54,778 nt of DNA from Flavobacteriales bacterium (GTDB taxonomy: Bacteria; Bacteroidota; Bacteroidia; CAIKAF01): positions 1 through 54,778 of the forward strand of contig JAKRSD010000022.1 of NCBI GenBank assembly GCA_022402535.1. Reading direction: 5' to 3'. The position numbers and the translations under genes were made by a program. A model generated the notes under the pieces. It searched no databases and had not been told where the DNA came from. It saw nothing but the letters and a program-made list of their open reading frames with translations. Numbering within the stretch: the first letter of the stretch is position 1; each line of letters opens with the position of its first letter. Positions 49,866-54,778 of this stretch are shown here, in pieces.

Positions 49866-50852
49866 ATGAAAACAAATTGGTTTAGAACCGCTGTTGCCGC
49901 ATCGGCAATCGTAATGACAATTCCTGTTTATGGTCAGGATTTTAAAGCGCCCAAGGATAGTACTTCCAACTGGGCTAAACATTGGAAATATACACTGGAT
50001 GCCGGAATCAACGTAAACCAGGCTGCCTTTTCGGAAAGTTGGAAAGGGGGAGGGGTAAACAATGTGGCGTTTGGTGCGTATTTATTTGGTAGTCTGGATT
50101 ATAATAAAGATAAGTGGACTTGGAATAATACCTTAAAAACACAATACGGTCAAATTCTAACATTTAACCGCAATGCAAACAATAAACAAGTAGGTAATCT
50201 TCGTAAAGCCCAGGATTATTTTGATTTGGTGAGTAAAGCAGATTATAAAATATCTAAAATGTGGAGAGCTTTCGGACAGGTGAATTTCCTTACCCAGTTT
50301 GATAAAGGATATGATTACCGTGGAGTTGACCCCGGAGGTAAAGACATACGTGCCAGATTGAGTAATTTCATGGCACCTGGTTATCTTACGGAGTCTGTGG
50401 GTATAGAATTTAAACCGGTAGATTGGTTTTATGTAAATGTAGGTCTTATTGCACTTCGTCAGACTTTTGTTATTGATACCACCCTTTATAATGAAGTACC
50501 CGCTAATTATGGAGTGGAAATAGGTAAAAGGGTAAATAATCAAATTGGATTTTCATTGGAAACAGCCATTGATAAAAACGTGCATAAAAATGTAAACCTG
50601 AAATTTAAATACCGTGCATTTAAAGATTATACAGATCCTAATAGATTATTGGGCAATGGACAGGAAAATTTATCCGGACAAATGGTTCATCGTATCGATG
50701 CGTTGATTTCGGCCAAAATCACCAAGTACATCGTAACCAGTCTGGGTGCTATCGTGCTTTACGATGCCACGCAGGATAAACGAGTACAATGGAGTCAGGG
50801 GCTGGCTCTGGGTATAGCGTACAAAATATACGGAAACACGCCGAAGAAATAG
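49866..50852 (+). CDS. DUF3078 outer-membrane protein
   Basis: Bacteroidota-specific protein of 328 residues with a signal peptide (about 1-25, ending VYGQ). The ATG at 49866 is used; the upstream ATG at 49839 lies inside the small peptide gene. The mature part has the DUF3078 signature WKYTLDAGINVNQAAFSESWKG followed by GGVNNVAFGAYLFGSLDYNK, then beta strands of a predicted small barrel (LKTQYGQILTFNRNANN, FLTQFDKGYDYRGVDPGGKD) to the C-terminal ALGIAYKIYG. Function unknown; it is common near the end of core operons. An intrinsic terminator follows 18 bases after the stop. Confidence 0.86.
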   Translation: MKTNWFRTAVAASAIVMTIPVYGQDFKAPKDSTSNWAKHWKYTLDAGINVNQAAFSESWKGGGVNNVAFGAYLFGSLDYNKDKWTWNNTLKTQYGQILTFNRNANNKQVGNLRKAQDYFDLVSKADYKISKMWRAFGQVNFLTQFDKGYDYRGVDPGGKDIRARLSNFMAPGYLTESVGIEFKPVDWFYVNVGLIALRQTFVIDTTLYNEVPANYGVEIGKRVNNQIGFSLETAIDKNVHKNVNLKFKYRAFKDYTDPNRLLGNGQENLSGQMVHRIDALISAKITKYIVTSLGAIVLYDATQDKRVQWSQGLALGIAYKIYGNTPKK

Positions 50853-50870
50853 AAAAATACTATCCAAAAA

Positions 50871-50902
50871 AAAAGCCCTTTCAGCAATGAAAGGGCTTTT
50901 TT
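50871..50902. terminator. Bidirectional intrinsic terminator
   Basis: A 12-bp perfect stem (50871-50882 with 50889-50900, core AGCCCTTTC/GAAAGGGCT) with loop AGCAAT and A/T runs on both sides. It can end the DUF3078 transcript and the minus-strand lipoprotein transcript. Confidence 0.92.
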
Positions 50903-50917
50903 CGTATTGGGGGGATT

Positions 50918-51289
50918 TTACATAATGGTAAAGTCGTGGCTGTATTCTTTCACATGATCGTCTTCGCCCACTTTCACCCAAATGGTAAATATTGTGGGAA
51001 TAATTACATTGGCTTGAATTACATCTGTTACTTCAAAATCTTTTACTTCTACATGGTTGTCATAATCAAAAACAACAACTGCAGGATCTGATTTTTGAAA
51101 CACTTTGATTTCAATATCATGAATAATGTCCTCGCCATGAATATGAACATCTAAAGGCACAGGACTGGAATAACTCATGTCTTTTTCGGGAGAATTGATT
51201 TCGATGTCATATTCTCCTTTTTCTTTTTTACAGCCTGTAAAGGCAATTCCGATAGCCATAAAGGCCACTAATAACACTTTGTTTTTCAT
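50918..51289 (-). CDS. His-containing DUF4625-like lipoprotein 2
   Basis: Predicted outer-membrane or periplasmic lipoprotein of 123 residues; lipobox AFTGC near residue 19, then a Lys/Glu-rich spacer. The domain looks like one Ig-like beta-sandwich with DVHIHGEDIIHDIEIKVF at its centre: three His close together that could bind a metal ion. It follows lipoprotein 1 by one base and shares its transcript, and lies 16 bases from the intrinsic terminator. Related to DUF4625-type proteins by general features. Context with a TonB receptor suggests a metal-capturing accessory protein. Confidence 0.72.
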   Translation of the reverse strand: MKNKVLLVAFMAIGIAFTGCKKEKGEYDIEINSPEKDMSYSSPVPLDVHIHGEDIIHDIEIKVFQKSDPAVVVFDYDNHVEVKDFEVTDVIQANVIIPTIFTIWVKVGEDDHVKEYSHDFTIM

Positions 51290-51290
51290 A

Positions 51291-52031
51291 TTAATTTAAT
51301 TGTAGATTGACGGTTTTGATGTTCTTGTTAAAATAACTGTCGTAAGCTGTAACGGTGAGTATATAATTTCCGCTCGTCCAGGCTGCTCCGTTGGTGGGAA
51401 TTTCTTTTATCAGATTGAATTGGGTAACAGGGTTTGTCAACGTATCGTTGGATTGATACAGCGTATTAGCCGAATTGGGGCGACGCACCCGTGTACGGAT
51501 GATATACACCCGCTCATTATCTGTAATATTTGCATTCAGGGTAATTCCCGTTCCGAGTGCCAATGTTTGGTTTTCTGAAGGAGAATCAATGGAAATAGAG
51601 GGAGCAGTCGTGTCCGCATTATTACGAACATACAGACTTTTAACAGCAAGTTCTGATTGGTTTCCTGAGGCATCTACGGCAGTCAGTAAAAAATGGTACC
51701 AGCCGGCGGCTGCAGAATCCGGAACTTGAATTACAAAATTTTCACTTTGTTCTATTCCTGAAAGGTTTCCGATGATGATACGGCTCCATATCTGGGCAAT
51801 GTATTTATCGTGGCTATGCCCTTCAAAATTTTCATGAATGTCTATTTTGTACTGCGATAACGCCTCGTTATCAAAAAAAATGGCATTGAAAGGGATTTCC
51901 GTGCCGGCTTCCACCACAAGTGAATCTGCCGGGGATACCCATGAAAACGTAGGTTTGTCTTTATCGGTTTTTCTGCACGATATCAATCCGGTTGCAAGAA
52001 CCGCGAAGAGGATAATGGTGATTTTTTTCAT
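51291..52031 (-). CDS. DUF4625-like lipoprotein 1 with His-rich motif
   Basis: Lipoprotein of 246 residues; ATG 52031 gives MKKITIILFAVLATGLISC with the lipid-attachment Cys at about residue 19. Two Ig-like beta domains follow (about 30-140 and 145-245), the first with the His-rich stretch IDIHENFEGHSHDKYIAQI and the second a typical surface Ig-like fold (TAPSISIDSPSENQTLALG). The His cluster could bind zinc or copper. It has its own promoter, with a palindrome (52040-52054) overlapping the -7 box; the same palindrome precedes the TonB receptor, so the two are probably co-regulated. Confidence 0.76.
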   Translation of the reverse strand: MKKITIILFAVLATGLISCRKTDKDKPTFSWVSPADSLVVEAGTEIPFNAIFFDNEALSQYKIDIHENFEGHSHDKYIAQIWSRIIIGNLSGIEQSENFVIQVPDSAAAGWYHFLLTAVDASGNQSELAVKSLYVRNNADTTAPSISIDSPSENQTLALGTGITLNANITDNERVYIIRTRVRRPNSANTLYQSNDTLTNPVTQFNLIKEIPTNGAAWTSGNYILTVTAYDSYFNKNIKTVNLQLN

Positions 52032-52039
52032 AACGTAAA

Positions 52040-52054
52040 TGCAACAGTGTTGCA
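52040..52054. promoter_or_regulatory. Candidate metalloregulator operator 1
   Basis: TGCAACAGTGTTGCA, a palindrome with 7-bp arms around one base. It overlaps the minus-strand -7 box TATATTTG (52060-52053), so a bound regulator would block the promoter. The ATG of lipoprotein 1 is nine bases further on. The palindrome is identical in both arms to operator 2. Confidence 0.7.
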
Positions 52055-52060
52055 AATATA
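52053..52060 (-). promoter_or_regulatory. -7 promoter box of lipoprotein 1
   Basis: TATATTTG on the minus strand, an exact TAnnTTTG match, overlapping the palindrome by two bases, 21 bases before the ATG. Confidence 0.6.
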
Positions 52061-52064
52061 AAGT

Positions 52065-54443
52065 TTATATTTTTATTTCCAAGGGAATAATCAGGCTCAT
52101 CAGAAAGTTTCTTCCCGGTTCAGGTAAACCCAATTGGCGCCAGTTGCTCAGATGGTTAAAGTATTTGGTGTTGGCGATATTCTGTACCGAAAAGCGAAGC
52201 TTGAGGGTTTGGGAACGAATTTGAAACGATGTACCCAAATTCAAATTGATGATTCCGTATCCGGGTGTGGTCAGTTCGTTTCGCGCTGTTAACACTTGTG
52301 GGGCCGCCCATCGCAATTCAATTCCCGCAAAACTTTCCCCCAGCCATTTACCGGGCATATCGGCTTCGTATTCCACTTCGGCATGTCCGCTTGCCGGGGG
52401 AATCAGCGGAAAGTTATATCCCGTGGCCGGGCTGTAGGTGTATACAAACTGTCCGCCCGAATTTAGATGTAATCCTTTAATGGGATGATAATCCACAAAA
52501 AACTCCAAACCGGTATGCATACCATCATTCTGGTTGTATTTCCACAACAAGCCGGCTTCGGGCAAAGGCGAGAACTCGGACGTGGGATCCAGGTAAATAA
52601 ATCCGAAATAATAATTAAAGAAAGGGGAGAGGCCGAAATCCAACTTTTTGCCTTCGTGGGTAATGCCAAAATCAAATTGAATTCCGCGTTCAGACGTGAG
52701 TGTGCTGTCGCCTTTTTCGTGTCTCAGTGAACCGTGATGAATACCGTTGGCAGTGAGTTCGATAGCAGTAGGAAGGCGATACGAACTTCCCAGATTAAAT
52801 TTCAGATTCCAGCCTTCTTTTGGAATCATGGTATATCCGATGGCTCCCGAAACATTGTTGTAATTGCGGTTTATGGACGGACTCACCCTTTCGGTGCCGG
52901 ATGCCACATTGTTTTGATATACCGTGCGGTAAAACGCAGCGGATTGGATATGGGCATAATCAAAACGCACACCCGCCGATAAAATCTGGGTAGGTTTTAT
53001 TTCGTATTTGAAAAACGAATATGCCCCGATGCCCCATTCTGTAAAGCTGGGTATCAAAAAGGAATAGCCCGCACTCCGGTTATGCCGGTGTTGTCCGTTA
53101 ATACCATAGATGGCTTTTAATTTTGAAGTGATAGGGTGATGGTATTTGATATTTCCCGAAAGGGTGCGCAACGAAAAAGAAAGCTCAGTGTTTCCTTGCG
53201 GGGTGGGCGCCTGACCGTGGGTATGCGGTTCCGAATATTCGTTTCTCAGGTTTTGTTGAAATCCCAAATCTGATTCCAGCCAGCCTTTTCCAATGCGGAT
53301 ATTGGAATTGGAAATCACTTTGATGTGTTTCACATCCTGCGAAGGCAAATCGCGGTTTCGGATAGATTCGTCGGCACTCAAATCATTTACATTCGGAATA
53401 CCGTGCGCTCCAGGGAAAAAACCGGCTTTTAAATCATAATAAGTGGCGCTGAGCATACTGTAGCCCCAGTTTTTTACCAATCCCATGCTCACGGAGGCAT
53501 TCCGTTCGCGTCCGGCAGTATTTTTCAGCCGTCGGTTTTCAATCGGCAATATAAATGAATTGTAAGTGAATTCATCTGCGGGAACGGCATAGTCGGCGTA
53601 ATCCTGTCCCGAAAAACGGGCTTTGAACAACAGCCCTTTTTTTTGCAGTCCGGCATGGGCCGAGTATCCGAAAAGATGATTGTTGGAACGGTAAGTGAAT
53701 AATCCGCCGGCATGCAGTCTGTCTGGTTTCAGCGAAAACACGGGACGAATATTGATGATGCCGCTGATGGCGTCGCTGCCATATAACAAAGAGCCGGGAC
53801 CTTTAATGATTTCTACCCTTTCTACATTAAATTGGTCTATTTCCAGTCCGTGGTCGGCGCCCCATTGTTGTCCTTCCTGTTTCAGTCCGAATTCGGCCAC
53901 GGCCACCCGGTTAAATCCCAACCCGCGGATTAGCGGTTTGGCAATGCCTGTTCCCGTGGTTACGGCCTGCACGCCGGGTACTTTGGTCAAAATTCCGGCA
54001 AAGGAACTGCCCGGGTTTTTATCGATAAATTCCTTATCAATCACCGTGATGGATTGCGAAATTTCGTTTTTGGTGGTGCGAAAACGGCTGTCTTCAATCT
54101 CCACCCGTTTCAGTTCGGAAGTAGATTCTTTTAAGCGCAGCGTGCCTAAATCCAGGGTGCCGCCCAGAGGAACATCCACAATCAAAGGGGCATACCCGAT
54201 CAGCGTGATATGCAGGTGATAATTGCCGGGTTTCAGGTTTTCAAATTCAAATTTTCCGCTTCCATCCGTCACTTTCCCTTTTTCCAGCTCATGTATGTAA
54301 ATATGGGCATCTTCCAGCCGTTCACCGGTCTTTTCATCCGTCACGGTGCCTTTCAGGTTTATACCGTTTTGAGCAGAAACATACGGGGTTATCCACCAGG
54401 CTGAAAGCAAAAACAATATGCGGATTGTATATTTATGCAACAT
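52065..54443 (-). CDS. TonB-dependent receptor, ZnuD-like (probable metal uptake)
   Basis: Outer-membrane receptor of 792 residues (start ATG 54443; a TTG at 54464 is less likely). A signal peptide ends near YVSAQ. A carboxypeptidase-D regulatory-like domain follows (about 24-105; NLKGTVTDEKTGERLEDAHI), then the plug (about 115-240; GTGIAKPLIRGLGFNRVAVA, QQWGADHGLEIDQF, GPGSLLYGSDAISGIINI) and a 22-strand barrel ending KYFNHLSNWRQLGLPEPGRN. Extracellular loops carry His-rich motifs (EPHTHGQAP, NGIHHGSLRHEKGD), and the WGADHG plug motif is typical of ZnuD-like zinc receptors. Two His-containing lipoprotein genes follow with an identical upstream palindrome. Zinc is the likely substrate; copper or another metal is possible. 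Confidence 0.87.
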   Translation of the reverse strand: MLHKYTIRILFLLSAWWITPYVSAQNGINLKGTVTDEKTGERLEDAHIYIHELEKGKVTDGSGKFEFENLKPGNYHLHITLIGYAPLIVDVPLGGTLDLGTLRLKESTSELKRVEIEDSRFRTTKNEISQSITVIDKEFIDKNPGSSFAGILTKVPGVQAVTTGTGIAKPLIRGLGFNRVAVAEFGLKQEGQQWGADHGLEIDQFNVERVEIIKGPGSLLYGSDAISGIINIRPVFSLKPDRLHAGGLFTYRSNNHLFGYSAHAGLQKKGLLFKARFSGQDYADYAVPADEFTYNSFILPIENRRLKNTAGRERNASVSMGLVKNWGYSMLSATYYDLKAGFFPGAHGIPNVNDLSADESIRNRDLPSQDVKHIKVISNSNIRIGKGWLESDLGFQQNLRNEYSEPHTHGQAPTPQGNTELSFSLRTLSGNIKYHHPITSKLKAIYGINGQHRHNRSAGYSFLIPSFTEWGIGAYSFFKYEIKPTQILSAGVRFDYAHIQSAAFYRTVYQNNVASGTERVSPSINRNYNNVSGAIGYTMIPKEGWNLKFNLGSSYRLPTAIELTANGIHHGSLRHEKGDSTLTSERGIQFDFGITHEGKKLDFGLSPFFNYYFGFIYLDPTSEFSPLPEAGLLWKYNQNDGMHTGLEFFVDYHPIKGLHLNSGGQFVYTYSPATGYNFPLIPPASGHAEVEYEADMPGKWLGESFAGIELRWAAPQVLTARNELTTPGYGIINLNLGTSFQIRSQTLKLRFSVQNIANTKYFNHLSNWRQLGLPEPGRNFLMSLIIPLEIKI

Positions 54444-54450
54444 TGTTGCA
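54436..54450. promoter_or_regulatory. Candidate metalloregulator operator 2
   Basis: TGCAACATTGTTGCA, the same 7-bp arms as operator 1 with a different central base. It overlaps the minus-strand -7 box TATATTTG (54456-54449) and also contains the start codon of the receptor (54443-54441). Read by a Zur/Fur-family repressor this would shut off receptor synthesis. Confidence 0.7.
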
Positions 54451-54456
54451 AATATA
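54449..54456 (-). promoter_or_regulatory. -7 promoter box of the TonB receptor
   Basis: TATATTTG on the minus strand, an exact TAnnTTTG match, only five bases before the ATG at 54443. A transcript from this box would have almost no leader. Confidence 0.6.
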
Positions 54457-54600
54457 GTTAACAATTCAGAATCAATGCAGCAGAATAGAAATTCACGTAT
54501 TTTTTAAATCTAATGTAAATCAGATTATTAGCTTTTATTTATCAAGAAAGTGTAACACATGAATTTTATTATTTAACTTGCGTTAACAATTGTTTACCTA

Positions 54601-54778
54601 TGAAAAAGATTTTACTCTGCGGTGTATTGGCTTCGGCTTTGTTTACAGCCTGCAGCAAAGAAGGCAAATTGAAAACACTGCGCTACGAAATGTCGTGCAA
54701 CAACTGTTTTGTGGTCTATTATGGACAAAATGAAGAACAGTTCAGCGAATTCGATCAGGAGGGAAACTGGAGCAAGGA
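54601..54778 (+). CDS. Lipoprotein of unknown function (truncated by the window end)
   Basis: First 59 residues of a plus-strand gene that runs off the right edge. MKKILLCGVLASALFTACSK is a lipoprotein signal with lipobox LFTAC, followed by YEMSCNNCFVVYYGQ, a CxxC pair. It is divergent from the TonB receptor (157 bases between start codons) and has no copy of the shared palindrome upstream; the region contains AACAATTGTT (54585-54594), a simple palindrome. With only the start visible, no function can be assigned. Confidence 0.7.

Overview
The window looks like a chromosomal segment of a Bacteroidota bacterium, probably an uncultured or environmental flavobacterial/chitinophagal-type lineage; I cannot place it more finely. 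The evidence is type IX secretion system (T9SS) C-terminal sorting domains on seven proteins, a PorE-like OmpA protein, Bacteroidota-restricted families (DUF3276 Pur-alpha-like, DUF3078, Porin_10-like, DUF4625-like lipoproteins), weak or absent Shine-Dalgarno sequences, and repeated exact matches to the Bacteroidota -7 promoter box TAnnTTTG.

Layout. 1-5.8 kb is an AT-rich accessory block: a complete IS3-family insertion sequence (92-1552) sits inside a long inverted repeat, followed by a minus-strand operon of an outer-membrane barrel and two MscS-type channels. That operon lies between two hairpins that share an internal loop and apical-loop motif but have different stem sequences. 5.8-12.4 kb is a minus-strand set: PorE-like OmpA protein, a prolyl-oligopeptidase-like lipoprotein that appears to have lost its catalytic triad, chorismate synthase (aroC) and a dicarboxylate/glutamate symporter. 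tRNA-Lys(TTT) with a clean promoter and terminator lies at 12.5 kb. 12.8-23.3 kb holds a TPR/GAF sensor kinase, a NarL-type response regulator and a five-gene run of T9SS cargo: one beta-helix protein and four tandem paralogous W/Y-repeat proteins. 23.3-27.3 kb carries a diheme peroxidase (minus) and a T9SS purple acid phosphatase (plus).

27.3-29.7 kb is gene-poor and packed with palindromic repeats, with two small hypothetical genes. 29.7-39.6 kb carries a CAP protein, rsmI, an SMR exporter with a putative porin, rdgB, a DPP-IV-like peptidase and a large T9SS type-B adhesin-like protein. 39.6-44.2 kb is an oligopeptide/dipeptide ABC importer (binding protein and two permeases, no ATPase in the window). 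44.3-50.9 kb is core metabolism: DUF3276, a UbiE-like methyltransferase divergent from crtI-crtB (carotenoid), folP, the diadenylate cyclase dacA, a 42-residue CxxCH membrane peptide overlapping dacA, and a DUF3078 protein. 50.9-54.8 kb is a putative metal (most likely zinc) uptake locus: a TonB-dependent receptor and two His-containing lipoproteins whose promoters share the palindrome TGCAACA-n-TGTTGCA, and at the right edge a truncated lipoprotein gene on the other strand.

The observations most worth following up are the covarying hairpins bracketing the MscS block, the tandem T9SS repeat proteins with one conserved cysteine at each end of the repeat domain next to a two-component system, the triad-less prolyl oligopeptidase, and the palindrome-controlled receptor/lipoprotein locus. 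All function names come from reading motifs by eye; no database search was run.
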